From contig JAHHGY010000033.1 in assembly GCA_019359635.1 (NCBI GenBank), positions 1 through 40,668 on the forward strand: 40,668 bases of DNA. The letters are read 5' to 3'. A program made the position numbers and the translations under genes. The DNA is from Chroococcus sp. CMT-3BRIN-NPC107. Its GTDB lineage: Bacteria > Cyanobacteriota > Cyanobacteriia > Cyanobacteriales > Chroococcidiopsidaceae. The notes under the pieces were generated by a model. The model was not told the DNA's origin, made no database searches, and was given only the letters and a program-made list of their open reading frames with translations. This document shows, piece after piece, positions 17,717 to 25,744 of the stretch; within the stretch, counting starts at the first letter, position 1; the number at the start of each line of letters is the position of its first letter.

Positions 17717-18255
17717 AAAGCGTCTTGCAACTCGTAAAAATCCGGTGAAATATAATCTTTCCGCAACGGCCAACCAACCCAATCTTCCGGCATCAAAATT
17801 CGCTTCAAATTTGGGTGTCCTTCGTAGACAATGCCAAACATATCGAAGCTTTCGCGCTCTTGAAAGTCAGCAGTTTTCCAAATCCAATATACCGAAGGCA
17901 CTCTAGGATCTTCTCGCGGTAAAAACACTTTAACGCGCACTTCTTGGGGGCGATCGGCATTATCGCTAACTTTAATTAAGTGATAGACACTAACAAAATC
18001 TTGCCCCGCACCTAAATCGTAGCCGCACTGAAACTGTAAATAATTGTACCCATAAGCATACAAAGCCGTAGCCACAGGTAATAAATACTCACGGTCAACT
18101 TTAATAATTTCTGTCCCACTGCGATCGCGCTCTATAGCTTCGTGAGCAAAACCATTTTCTGTCAGCCACAAAGAAGTTTTGCCAGCTTCTACTATCTGAG
18201 AGGCTTCGCTCGCGGCGGCTGCTTGATTGGTTTCTGGTGTTGTTTCCTCTGCCAC
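17713..18255 (-). CDS. ndhJ: NADH dehydrogenase-like complex subunit J
   Basis: NdhJ is a peripheral-arm subunit of the thylakoid NDH-1 complex, which accepts electrons from ferredoxin for respiration, cyclic flow and CO2 uptake. The 180-residue protein belongs to the 30-kDa (NuoC-like) family. It has an Ala-rich N-terminal tail of about 25 residues and the signature [20 protein letters not shown] (about 132-151), ending [14 protein letters not shown]. It is the last gene of the ndhC-ndhK-ndhJ operon, 2 bases after ndhK. Confidence 0.96.
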   Translation of the reverse strand: MAEETTPETNQAAAASEASQIVEAGKTSLWLTENGFAHEAIERDRSGTEIIKVDREYLLPVATALYAYGYNYLQFQCGYDLGAGQDFVSVYHLIKVSDNADRPQEVRVKVFLPREDPRVPSVYWIWKTADFQERESFDMFGIVYEGHPNLKRILMPEDWVGWPLRKDYISPDFYELQDAF

Positions 18256-18257
18256 TT

Positions 18258-18992
18258 TTATGTCTGCTCCTTCTCTATTTGCTGTAAAGCTGGTGCTACA
18301 GGCATTCCCATTCCTTCACTCAATTCTTTTGGTGCAGTGGTGCGAGTTTGCGATTGCAAATACTTTCCTGTAAGTATCGAATCAACTACCTTCATATTGT
18401 GGGTAGTGCTGTAGTAGCGATGAATTTGTTGAATTTGACCGCGCTCTTGAATGGAATTGTTGCTAATTTTTTTCCGCAATTTGATAATTGCATCAATAAT
18501 TGCTTCAGGACGAGGCGGACAACCAGGTAAATAGACATCTACAGGAATAAGCTTATCTACACCTCTAACGGCTGTAGGCGAATCGACGCTAAACATTCCC
18601 CCCGTAATTGTGCAAGCGCCCATGGCAATTACATATTTGGGATTGGGCATTTGCTCGTAAAGCCTTACCAATTGGGGAGCCATTTTCATTGTGATCGTCC
18701 CTGCAGTGATAATTAAATCGGCTTGCCGGGGGCTAGAACGAGGGATTAGACCAAAACGGTCAAAATCAAACCGCGAACCAATCAGCGCCGCAAATTCGAT
18801 AAAGCAGCAGGCAGTACCAAAAAGTAAGGGCCACAAACTAGAAAGTTTCGACCAATTATAGAGATCGTCTACGGTAGTGAGAATGACGTTTTCTGAGAGG
18901 TCTTGAGTAACGTTAGAGCGATCAATGGGGTTAATGATTCGCTCTTGCGGTTCGTTAGTAATATTTGGTGTCTTATTAGGATTCAAGACCAT
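18258..18992 (-). CDS. ndhK: NADH dehydrogenase-like complex subunit K
   Basis: NdhK carries the terminal 4Fe-4S cluster (N2-type) that passes electrons to plastoquinone in NDH-1. The 244-residue protein shows the tandem cysteines C62-C63 ([13 protein letters not shown]), C127 (MGACTITGG) and C158 ([10 protein letters not shown]), the four ligands of the family. It has the longer polar C-terminal tail seen in cyanobacterial NdhK. Its 5' end overlaps ndhC by 10 bases, which indicates coupled translation in the canonical ndhCKJ order. Confidence 0.97.
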   Translation of the reverse strand: MVLNPNKTPNITNEPQERIINPIDRSNVTQDLSENVILTTVDDLYNWSKLSSLWPLLFGTACCFIEFAALIGSRFDFDRFGLIPRSSPRQADLIITAGTITMKMAPQLVRLYEQMPNPKYVIAMGACTITGGMFSVDSPTAVRGVDKLIPVDVYLPGCPPRPEAIIDAIIKLRKKISNNSIQERGQIQQIHRYYSTTHNMKVVDSILTGKYLQSQTRTTAPKELSEGMGMPVAPALQQIEKEQT

Positions 18993-19345
18993 TCTAAAGC
19001 TCCTTTACGCCAGGCATAAACAAGGGCAACAACAAGAATTGCAATAAAAATCAAAGCTTCTACAAATGCTAAAAGTCCTAAGCGGTGAAAAGCCACGGCC
19101 CAAGGATAAAGAAATACTGTTTCCACGTCAAAAACGACGAAAACCAAAGCAAACATATAGTAGCGGATGTTGAACTGAATCCAAGCACCGCCAATAGGTT
19201 CCATACCCGACTCGTAAGTAGTGCGTCGTTCGGGGCTGCGACCACTAGGGCGGAGCAGTTTAGACGCTGAGAGTGCTAGAGCAGGAACTAAACTACAGAC
19301 TAGGATAAAGCCTAGTAGATATTCATAACCACTGAGGACAAACAC
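18983..19345 (-). CDS. ndhC: NADH dehydrogenase-like complex subunit C
   Basis: NdhC is a three-helix membrane subunit (NuoA-like) linking the membrane and peripheral arms of NDH-1. The 120-residue protein has helices at about 6-26, 65-84 and 92-112, the conserved loop [20 protein letters not shown] between helices 1 and 2, and [12 protein letters not shown] after it. The start codon is GTG (CAC at 19343-19345), which gives the family N terminus [12 protein letters not shown]. It is the first gene of ndhCKJ. The 236-base divergent region to rubA contains a possible minus-strand -10 (TATACT at 19395-19400). Confidence 0.97.
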   Translation of the reverse strand: MFVLSGYEYLLGFILVCSLVPALALSASKLLRPSGRSPERRTTYESGMEPIGGAWIQFNIRYYMFALVFVVFDVETVFLYPWAVAFHRLGLLAFVEALIFIAILVVALVYAWRKGALEWS

Positions 19346-19581
19346 TTAATAATTACCGCTCTATTTTGTAAATATTTTTGTTACTTACTATTACAGTATA
19401 TCGAGCTAGTTGTCATCACTACCGGAAAAGCCAGTATTTGGTTAGTTTTTGCTGACTATAGAAAAAGATAATAGTAACGGCAACCTTAGAATAGCTAATT
19501 GATTTATTGAAAAGCTACGCCCTATGTCATAATTTGTAACAGATATTCTAAGAAACTGCTTTACAATTTACCATTTAAGCC

Positions 19582-19917
19582 ATGAGCGACCCTGCTGTTG
19601 AAACCGAAGTGCTAGACCGCTACGAATGCCGTGCCTGTGGCTACGTTTACGAACCAGATAAGGGAGACAGCAAATATCCTATCGAGCCGGGAACCCCGTT
19701 TACAGACCTGCCTAGCTCTTGGCGATGTCCGGTGTGTGGTGTGAGAACTTCTCAATTTGAGAATATCGGCCCCTCTGGCACAGCGTCGGGGTTTCAAGAA
19801 AATCTTAGCTTTGGACTGGGTGTTAATAAATTAACGCCAGCGCAAAAGAATTTACTAATTTTCGGCGGTCTGGGTTTGGGTGTGTTATTTTTTCTCAGTT
19901 TATACGGGTTACAATAA
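19582..19917 (+). CDS. rubA: Membrane-anchored rubredoxin RubA
   Basis: RubA is a thylakoid-bound rubredoxin needed for photosystem assembly in oxygenic phototrophs. The 111-residue protein has an N-terminal rubredoxin domain with one iron bound by C16, C19, C49 and C52 (CRACGY ... CPVCG). A linker and a single C-terminal membrane helix follow (about 89-109, [19 protein letters not shown]). It heads the conserved cluster rubA-ycf48-psbE-psbF-psbL-psbJ and is divergent from ndhCKJ. Confidence 0.95.
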   Translation: MSDPAVETEVLDRYECRACGYVYEPDKGDSKYPIEPGTPFTDLPSSWRCPVCGVRTSQFENIGPSGTASGFQENLSFGLGVNKLTPAQKNLLIFGGLGLGVLFFLSLYGLQ

Positions 19918-20000
19918 CTACGCAATTACTTAGATAGAGCTACCGCGATCGCGCGTCAAATACTGCAATTAATTTTTTTCAATAAACCTGACAAATACTA

Positions 20001-21008
20001 ATGCTTTCACTTTTCTCTCTTTGGCAACGAGTTGTAGTAATTTTAGCAGTTGTCTTTCTGTGTATCGGTTGTAGTAGTGTAGCAACCCTCGACTCTAATC
20101 CCTGGCAAGTGCTGACTGTACCATCTGAGGCTAATTTTCAAGATATAACTTTTACAGACGACTCTCAGCACGGCTGGCTAGTAGGTAGCAAGTCAACAAT
20201 TTTAGAAACCCACGACGGCGGCGAATCTTGGCAGCAAGTTAGCCTAGACTTGGACGAACAAAATAATCTATTTACTTCTGTAAGTTTTGATGGCGAAGAA
20301 GGCTGGATTGTGGGAGAGCCTTCTATAATGCTCCACACCACTGATAAAGGCAAATCTTGGTCGCGGATTCCTTTAAGCGAAAAATTGCCTGGTAAACCCG
20401 ATACCGTGATTGCTTTGGGTACAAATTCTGCTGAGATGACTACTGATGTTGGCGCTATTTACCGAACCACCGATGGCGGCAAAAACTGGAAAGCAATGGT
20501 ACAAGAAGCTGTAGGCGTAGTGCGGAATATTGAGCGCTCCGACGACGGCAAATATTTAGCAGTTTCCGCTAAAGGTAACTTTTACTCTACTTGGGAACCC
20601 GGTCAAGAAGCTTGGCAAGGACACAACCGCAATAGTTCTAGGCGCGTCCAAAATATGGGTTTTGGCAAAGATGGACGGTTGTGGATGTTAGCACGGGGCG
20701 GTCAAGTTCAATTTAGTCAGCCAAACACCTTAGACCAATGGGATGAAGCTCAATATCCAGAACTTTCCACTAGCTGGGGATTAATTGACTTAGCTTATCG
20801 GACACCCGAAGAAATTTGGTTGGCTGGTGGTAGCGGTAATTTGCTTTGTAGTTTTGATGGTGGCAAAACTTGGCTCAAAGACCGCGAAATTGAAAACGTA
20901 CCATCCAATTTGTACAAAATAGTGTTTGTCAAACCCGACCAAGGATTTATTATCGGGCAGCGTGGCGTTTTGCTAAAGTATCAACCCGCCGTTGAGGCCG
21001 CAGCTTAA
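20001..21008 (+). CDS. ycf48: Photosystem II assembly factor Ycf48
   Basis: Ycf48 (HCF136 in plants) binds early photosystem II intermediates on the lumenal side and helps D1 processing and chlorophyll insertion. The 335-residue protein starts with a lipoprotein-type signal and a likely lipidated cysteine near 24 (LCIGCSS). It then forms a seven-bladed propeller of BNR-like repeats such as THDGGESWQQV, TTDKGKSWSRI, TTDGGKNWKAM and SFDGGKTWLKD. It lies between rubA and psbE in the usual order. Confidence 0.96.
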   Translation: MLSLFSLWQRVVVILAVVFLCIGCSSVATLDSNPWQVLTVPSEANFQDITFTDDSQHGWLVGSKSTILETHDGGESWQQVSLDLDEQNNLFTSVSFDGEEGWIVGEPSIMLHTTDKGKSWSRIPLSEKLPGKPDTVIALGTNSAEMTTDVGAIYRTTDGGKNWKAMVQEAVGVVRNIERSDDGKYLAVSAKGNFYSTWEPGQEAWQGHNRNSSRRVQNMGFGKDGRLWMLARGGQVQFSQPNTLDQWDEAQYPELSTSWGLIDLAYRTPEEIWLAGGSGNLLCSFDGGKTWLKDREIENVPSNLYKIVFVKPDQGFIIGQRGVLLKYQPAVEAAA

Positions 21009-21129
21009 ACTTAGATTTTATAGGTATAAATTCTTATAAGAAAGATGCTGCAACTTACAGGGTTTTGATGCAAGTTTAGTAGGATAATAGTTGTATCGGG
21101 CTGAAAAAATTAGCTTTTAATGTAGAGAT

Positions 21130-21182
21130 ATTACTTTATTATTTAGAAAAGTAATACCAAACGATTAATCGTATCATCGATA
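21130..21182 (+). promoter_or_regulatory. Inverted repeats in the psbE leader
   Basis: In the 197 bases between ycf48 and psbE, ATTACTTT (21130-21137) pairs with AAAGTAAT (21148-21155), and ACGATTAATCGT (21171-21182) is a perfect 12-bp palindrome. They lie just upstream of the psbE ribosome-binding site AAGGAG (21192-21197). They may affect psbEFLJ mRNA stability or initiation; a GATAAT at 21083-21088 is a weak -10 candidate. Confidence 0.3.
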
Positions 21183-21205
21183 TTTGTGGAAAAGGAGAAA
21201 CTTAA

Positions 21206-21454
21206 ATGTCAGGAGTTACCGGAGAGCGTCCATTTGGGGACATTATTACTAGCGTTCGTTACTGGGTAATCCACAGTATCACTATTCCAGCATTGTTTAT
21301 TGCTGGCTGGCTGTTCATCCAAACAGGGCTAGCTTACGATGCTTTTGGTACGCCAAGACCAAACGAGTATTATACGCAAGAACGCCAAGAATTGCCGATC
21401 GTGCGCGATCGCTACCAAGCTAAACAACAAATTGACAAATTTATCGGTAAATAA
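21206..21454 (+). CDS. psbE: Cytochrome b559 subunit alpha
   Basis: PsbE supplies one of the two histidine ligands of the cytochrome b559 haem in photosystem II. The 82-residue protein has the axial H23 in [15 protein letters not shown], a single membrane helix (about 20-42) and a lumenal tail rich in charged residues ending [14 protein letters not shown] precedes the ATG at good spacing. It is the first of four tightly packed psb genes. Confidence 0.98.
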   Translation: MSGVTGERPFGDIITSVRYWVIHSITIPALFIAGWLFIQTGLAYDAFGTPRPNEYYTQERQELPIVRDRYQAKQQIDKFIGK

Positions 21455-21460
21455 TTTGAC

Positions 21461-21589
21461 ATGACTAATACTAATCAACCCATTCAATACCCAATTTTTA
21501 CAGTTCGCTGGATTGCAGTTCACACCCTTGCTGTACCCTCAGTATTTTTCTTGGGTGCGATCGCAGCTATGCAATTTATTCAACGATAG
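21461..21589 (+). CDS. psbF: Cytochrome b559 subunit beta
   Basis: A 42-residue single-helix protein that pairs with PsbE to bind the b559 haem. The ligand is H21 in [15 protein letters not shown], and the sequence ends AAMQFIQR, as in cyanobacterial PsbF. It begins 6 bases after the psbE stop and is followed 9 bases later by psbL. Confidence 0.98.
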   Translation: MTNTNQPIQYPIFTVRWIAVHTLAVPSVFFLGAIAAMQFIQR

Positions 21590-21598
21590 GAGAAACCA

Positions 21599-21721
21599 AT
21601 GCCAGAAAGATTACCTAATCCTAATCGGCAGCCTGTTGAACTCAACCGCACTTCGCTGTTTTTAGGTTTATTACTTGTTTTCGTGCTTGGTATCTTATTT
21701 TCTAGTTATTTCTTTAACTAA
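21599..21721 (+). CDS. psbL: Photosystem II protein L
   Basis: A 40-residue single-helix photosystem II subunit ([17 protein letters not shown], then a hydrophobic helix, ending SSYFFN). PsbL sits at the monomer interface and supports quinone A function and dimer formation. AGGAGA lies just upstream of the ATG, overlapping the end of psbF. Confidence 0.97.
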   Translation: MPERLPNPNRQPVELNRTSLFLGLLLVFVLGILFSSYFFN

Positions 21722-21763
21722 TAAAATAGGCTACGGTTTAGTTATTAGAGGAGGATAAAAATT

Positions 21764-21883
21764 GTGAATGCAAGCGGTAGAATTCCTTTGTGGGTAGTAG
21801 CAACTATTGCCGGACTAGGTGTAATTGTAGTGGTTGGAACTTTCTTTTATGGTTCTTACACTCACATGGGTTCATCTTTGTGA
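21764..21883 (+). CDS. psbJ: Photosystem II protein J
   Basis: A 39-residue single-helix subunit ([19 protein letters not shown] ... [11 protein letters not shown]) near the plastoquinone exchange channel of photosystem II. It starts with GTG at 21764, supported by the strong AGAGGAGGA at 21747-21755 and the family N terminus. It is the last gene of psbEFLJ and is followed by a strong terminator. Confidence 0.96.
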   Translation: MNASGRIPLWVVATIAGLGVIVVVGTFFYGSYTHMGSSL

Positions 21884-21948
21884 TAGGTAAATTGCTAGTT
21901 AAATAACTAGCAACAAAAAGTCGAGAGTTGCTTAAGGCAATATATATT

Positions 21949-21983
21949 AAAAAACCGCCAGTGTAAAAAAGGGCGGTTTTTTA
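21949..21983. terminator. Bidirectional intrinsic terminator between psbJ and psaI
   Basis: AAAACCGCC (21951-21959) pairs with GGCGGTTTT (21972-21980), with a 12-base loop. A-runs on the left and T-runs on the right make it a terminator in both directions. It ends the psbEFLJ transcript on the plus strand and, on the minus strand, the convergent psaI transcript. Confidence 0.88.
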
Positions 21984-21997
21984 ATATTCCAAACTAC

Positions 21998-22120
21998 TTA
22001 GTTATTTACGGTATCTTCACGTTCAATGTACAGGAACATAAAAATTAGTCCTATAGCCGGAAAAACTAAGCAAGTTAAAGGAACTAAAAGTGATGGTAAG
22101 TAAGAAGCTGTGAATAACAT
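21998..22120 (-). CDS. psaI: Photosystem I reaction centre subunit VIII (PsaI)
   Basis: A 40-residue single-helix protein (MLFTASYLPSLLVPLTCL, VFPAIGLIFMFLYIERED, then TVNN) matching PsaI: the ASYLPS-LLVPL entry, the FPA kink and the YIERED exit are diagnostic. PsaI lies next to PsaL at the trimerisation face of photosystem I. A GGAG ribosome-binding site precedes the ATG. In many cyanobacteria psaI adjoins psaL; here it stands alone, convergent to psbEFLJ. The 170 bases upstream to the next gene are AT-rich with no further gene seen. Confidence 0.92.
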   Translation of the reverse strand: MLFTASYLPSLLVPLTCLVFPAIGLIFMFLYIEREDTVNN

Positions 22121-22290
22121 CAGTTAAATCTCCGCAATCGACAAAACAATTATTGAATTTGACTTTACTGCAAATTGCCATCAATTAACCAATTTATCAA
22201 GATTTTTAACAAAGTTGCTAAGAATCTTCCTTCTTTCACGCATTAATCTATCTAGAAGTAGAAGTAATTTTTTAAAGCATTACTGGGAAA

Positions 22291-23610
22291 TTAGTTTTTT
22301 TTGATAGCATAGCAAAAGCGACCAATACTAGCTTTATTGGTAGTTATTAATTCTATAGTTAGAGATTTTAAACCTTGGAAAAAAGGTAATAAATTATTAG
22401 TTTTAGCACCATCAAAACTTGATTCGTTTGAGTTCCATGTTTGCCACCACCCCCAAGTTTTTAAGTCTTGGGGAATAACATCTATTGTAAATAAGTGAAC
22501 TCCTGGGTCTAAGTCGTTAGAATTAATTTTAGTTACAAAACCGATATTGTTTTTATCAACTTTCCATTTGTTTAGTTCTAGTGCTTTTGAGCTATTTGAT
22601 GGTTGAAAATCTTTGGTTTTTGGATCGAAAGACTGAGCAACAGAGCTAATAGCAACCGCCGCAGGTTCGATAGGTAAAGTATAAGGCAAAGGATTGTAAG
22701 GTGCTTGATAATTTATACTATAATTGCTGTCGGGATTTTTAGTTATATTGATAATTTCAATAGGCTGCTCGTCTACTTTTACTAGCACTTTTCCATCATT
22801 AATAGTTTTCAACCGCCGGATTCCACTAGGTAAATCTGGCAAACTTTCCTGTTGAAAAGCAGAGGCTTGACCGACGACTTGTGGGTAAAATATTACAAAT
22901 TGCTCGTCTTTAATCAGACTAGCGCTAGTTTTTTTTATTTCATCAAAATAGCTAGAAATATTACCATAGCTACCTAGTACAAGCACGTAAAAAGGTCTAA
23001 ACTGTTCTGTTTTTTTGCCTTGAGTGCTATAGGGAAACTGGGTATTTTTGATACCTACATCGTAAATTATGCCGTCAAATTCGCTTCTAATGGCTAAAAT
23101 TCCGATAGCGTAGCCTTTTTGTAAATAATCTTCCTTGAGCTTTTTTAAAACTAAATTAGTATCAGAGTCTTTTTGATACAAGTCTGTAACTATAATAGAA
23201 ATGCGATCTTTAGCAGCAGGTGCGATCGCATTCTCAATTTGACTAACTCTAAAAACTGGATTATCGCCAGTATAAAATTCCGGTAGCTTTGCTTGCAAAT
23301 AAGTCTGTCTATTAACTTGTTGTTTGGTCGTACCGAAGCGAAAATACTGAACGATTGAGGTTTTCCAGGTAGTGGTAGAAGCTCTATCAAGTAAATCTAA
23401 AGTTTGAGCGTAACGACTATTTGTAAAGTTTTTTGTAAATCCCTGCATTGAGGGCGTACCATCAACTTGAATAATGGTGGTTATAGAGTCAGACTTCCGA
23501 TCGATTGGATTATTACTTAAAGGTACGCAAGTAGGAACGATTGTTTTAGGTTTACAGGAAGTCATCAACAAGCAAGCTGCGATCGCAACTAGCCATCTGC
23601 GTTTAATCAT
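22291..23610 (-). CDS. Lipoprotein with a vWA/MIDAS-like domain
   Basis: A 439-residue protein with a lipoprotein signal (RRWLVAIAACLLMTSC, lipidated cysteine at 19). Next comes a von Willebrand A-like domain: strand plus MIDAS-type motif IIQVDGTPSMQGF with D50, T52 and S54 (a DxTxS variant), and a second acidic loop in IIVTDLYQKDSD near 140. The C-terminal half (about 260-439) is beta-rich with no family I recognise, and ends in a cysteine-containing segment (GRFCYAIKKN). It is probably anchored to a membrane facing the periplasm or lumen. It is divergent from the operon holding the tubulin-like and actin-like genes, 137 bases between starts, and is taken as part of that system. Confidence 0.8.
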   Translation of the reverse strand: MIKRRWLVAIAACLLMTSCKPKTIVPTCVPLSNNPIDRKSDSITTIIQVDGTPSMQGFTKNFTNSRYAQTLDLLDRASTTTWKTSIVQYFRFGTTKQQVNRQTYLQAKLPEFYTGDNPVFRVSQIENAIAPAAKDRISIIVTDLYQKDSDTNLVLKKLKEDYLQKGYAIGILAIRSEFDGIIYDVGIKNTQFPYSTQGKKTEQFRPFYVLVLGSYGNISSYFDEIKKTSASLIKDEQFVIFYPQVVGQASAFQQESLPDLPSGIRRLKTINDGKVLVKVDEQPIEIINITKNPDSNYSINYQAPYNPLPYTLPIEPAAVAISSVAQSFDPKTKDFQPSNSSKALELNKWKVDKNNIGFVTKINSNDLDPGVHLFTIDVIPQDLKTWGWWQTWNSNESSFDGAKTNNLLPFFQGLKSLTIELITTNKASIGRFCYAIKKN

Positions 23611-23669
23611 GCTAATTTGTACCGTAAGATGCTAAAAATATACTTTAAACTTAAGACTTTTAACAGGTA

Positions 23670-23698
23670 TTTAGACAATCGTCACCGTAGCATAAAAT
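23670..23698 (+). promoter_or_regulatory. Candidate promoter of the cytoskeletal-type operon
   Basis: TTTAGA (23670-23675) and TAAAAT (23693-23698) are separated by 17 bases and lie 50 bases upstream of the first gene's preferred ATG. Both boxes are imperfect matches to the housekeeping consensus. Confidence 0.25.
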
Positions 23699-23747
23699 AC
23701 TAAATTTTAACAAAGGGTTTGGCTCTACTTAAAGTTTGAGAGGAAAA

Positions 23748-24227
23748 ATGGAAGCGTGGATATGGGACGTTATTAGAATTGTTGTTGTCAGCCTAATTGG
23801 TGCAGCAATCATGTTTTTATTGCAGCCTTGGCTGTATCAAAACGGCATTATCCCTTTAAATGATGTAGAACCAGAAGCTTGGGTTGGCGATAATTATATT
23901 ATTGGTGCAGTTACAGTATTTTCAGTATCGATTATTGCTGTAACTCTATGGTATGTAATAGCGGCAAAAGCTAAAGTTCAAAGTGCTAAAGAAACTTCTT
24001 CAATGGCAATCTTGTGGTGGGTATTTTTGCTCTTGCCAATAATTAGTATCTGTGCAGCAATTTACTTCTTTAATCAAAGCAATGATGCGCTATTATCTGT
24101 AACCGGGTTTTTTGTTTTTGATATTTTACTTATATATTGGTTTTCTACAGCAATAAGTTCTCCACGTTCGTTAATGTTTGTTGTCCCTGGAGCCTTTTTT
24201 CTGCGTAACTTATTTGGTTTAAGATAA
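23748..24227 (+). CDS. Small integral membrane protein, four predicted helices
   Basis: A 159-residue membrane protein of no family I recognise. Hydrophobic segments lie at about residues 7-27, 50-71, 85-106 and 116-135, with a short basic C-terminal tail (RNLFGLR). I chose ATG 23748 over an in-frame TTG at 23736 because GAGAGG precedes it at normal spacing. Its stop overlaps the start of the tubulin-like gene (TAATG), so translation of the two is coupled. It may be the membrane seat of the system. Confidence 0.75.
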   Translation: MEAWIWDVIRIVVVSLIGAAIMFLLQPWLYQNGIIPLNDVEPEAWVGDNYIIGAVTVFSVSIIAVTLWYVIAAKAKVQSAKETSSMAILWWVFLLLPIISICAAIYFFNQSNDALLSVTGFFVFDILLIYWFSTAISSPRSLMFVVPGAFFLRNLFGLR

Positions 24228-25732
24228 TGACACTTTATATTATTGCCATTGGCGGCACGGGTGCGAGATGCGTTGAAGCGGTGACTCAATGCGCCGCCGC
24301 CGGGTTATTTACCACCGAACCAATTAAAATTGTATTTGTAGACGCAGACGAGTCTAATGGCAATTTATCACGCACCAGCGAAACTATAAAAACTTACCAA
24401 GAGTGCTACGAATTAACTAAAAATAATACTCAAATTTCTTGGATGCAAACACCTATTGAGTTATTGAGTTTTTGGTCGCCGTTTAGTAATAGTACAAATA
24501 AAACTTTAGGTAGCTTTTTAAATTACAACAGTTATAAAAATAATAATCCTGCCTTGGGTCATTTATTTGACGTTTTATACACGAAAGAAGAACGCGAAGC
24601 CCCTTTAGATGTAGGGTTTAGAGGTAGACCTGCTATTGGTTCGGCAATTATTAGTCAAGTAAATTTTGACGAAACAGAACAAGAACCCTGGGCAACATTG
24701 ATTAAATTAATTCGTGCCGATTTAGGTACGGGAAAGTCAGTAAATATATTTTTATGCGGGTCAATTTTTGGTGGTACGGGAGCTTCAGGATTTCCAACAA
24801 TTGGGCGGTTATTAGTAAACAAATTAAGTAGACTAGAAGGCAGGGATAGATTAAAAATTGGTGGATTATTAATGCTGCCTTATTTTGCATTTTTAGTACC
24901 AAACGAGCAAGATAATAACGGAATTTATGCTCGTGCCGATCAGTTTTTACTTAATACCGAATCTGCCTTACGTTACTATGTAAACGAAGCTCAAAATACC
25001 TTCGATGCTGTTTATATGCTCGGCAATCAAAACCCTACAAACGTCCGGTTTAGTGTAGGTAAGAATAGCCAGTGTAACGAGCCGCATTTTATTGAATTGT
25101 ATGCAGCTTTAGCGGCAAAACACTTTTTACTTAATTCAGCGACAGGCGAATCAGGAAAAGTAATATTAATCGGGCGTAGTTCTCCTGGACGGATTACTTG
25201 GAAAGATTTACCAGATAGTGAAGAAGTGAAGCAAAAGCTAGTAAATACCACAAGGTTTGCCTTTGCTTGGATGGCAAATCTCGTTCCAGAACTTGCCTAT
25301 GCAAGTAAAGTAGGCGTTAAAGGATTTCAAAAACAAGCGCCTTGGTTTTCCAGCTTCTTTCGCCCAGTACAGGGTTTATTTGGCATGATTGGCAGTCGAG
25401 AAATGCAGAGCTTGCCAGAATTTAATGATGCTACAGAACAAGCAGCAATTGAAACTATTAAAAAATGGTGTAATAGTTACCTGCGTTGGTTGAATAAATT
25501 GCATTTTTCTGGAGATAATATTGAGCTATTTAGACCGGAAATGTTTACGGGGGGTGAGGGCAAGCTAGGTACTGAAAACTTTGCAGGGCTTGTATTTGAG
25601 GATAGTAGAGATAAAGATAAGCGATCGCAAGATACAATTCAAGTATTAAAAGAAAAATTAGATGCCAAAACTTTGGGACAAGCAGGTACAGTAGGATTAG
25701 CTAAATCCCTTTATATGCAGTGTAAACCTTAA
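24227..25732 (+). CDS. Tubulin/FtsZ-superfamily-like protein
   Basis: The 501-residue protein has the marks of the bacterial 'tubulin-like' family. There is an N-terminal Rossmann strand and glycine loop IIAIGGTGARCVEAV (about 5-19), an acidic strand end VFVDADESNGN (about 36-46), and the tubulin signature loop IFGGTGASGFPTIGRLL with GGTGASG at 182-188. In tubulin and FtsZ this loop holds the nucleotide phosphates. The protein is longer than FtsZ and has a different C-terminal half. It is soluble, with no membrane segment. It overlaps the membrane-protein gene by 1 base and precedes the actin-like gene by 12 bases. GTP binding and polymerisation are inferred, not shown. Confidence 0.82.
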   Translation: MTLYIIAIGGTGARCVEAVTQCAAAGLFTTEPIKIVFVDADESNGNLSRTSETIKTYQECYELTKNNTQISWMQTPIELLSFWSPFSNSTNKTLGSFLNYNSYKNNNPALGHLFDVLYTKEEREAPLDVGFRGRPAIGSAIISQVNFDETEQEPWATLIKLIRADLGTGKSVNIFLCGSIFGGTGASGFPTIGRLLVNKLSRLEGRDRLKIGGLLMLPYFAFLVPNEQDNNGIYARADQFLLNTESALRYYVNEAQNTFDAVYMLGNQNPTNVRFSVGKNSQCNEPHFIELYAALAAKHFLLNSATGESGKVILIGRSSPGRITWKDLPDSEEVKQKLVNTTRFAFAWMANLVPELAYASKVGVKGFQKQAPWFSSFFRPVQGLFGMIGSREMQSLPEFNDATEQAAIETIKKWCNSYLRWLNKLHFSGDNIELFRPEMFTGGEGKLGTENFAGLVFEDSRDKDKRSQDTIQVLKEKLDAKTLGQAGTVGLAKSLYMQCKP

Positions 25733-25744
25733 ATAAAACTACTA

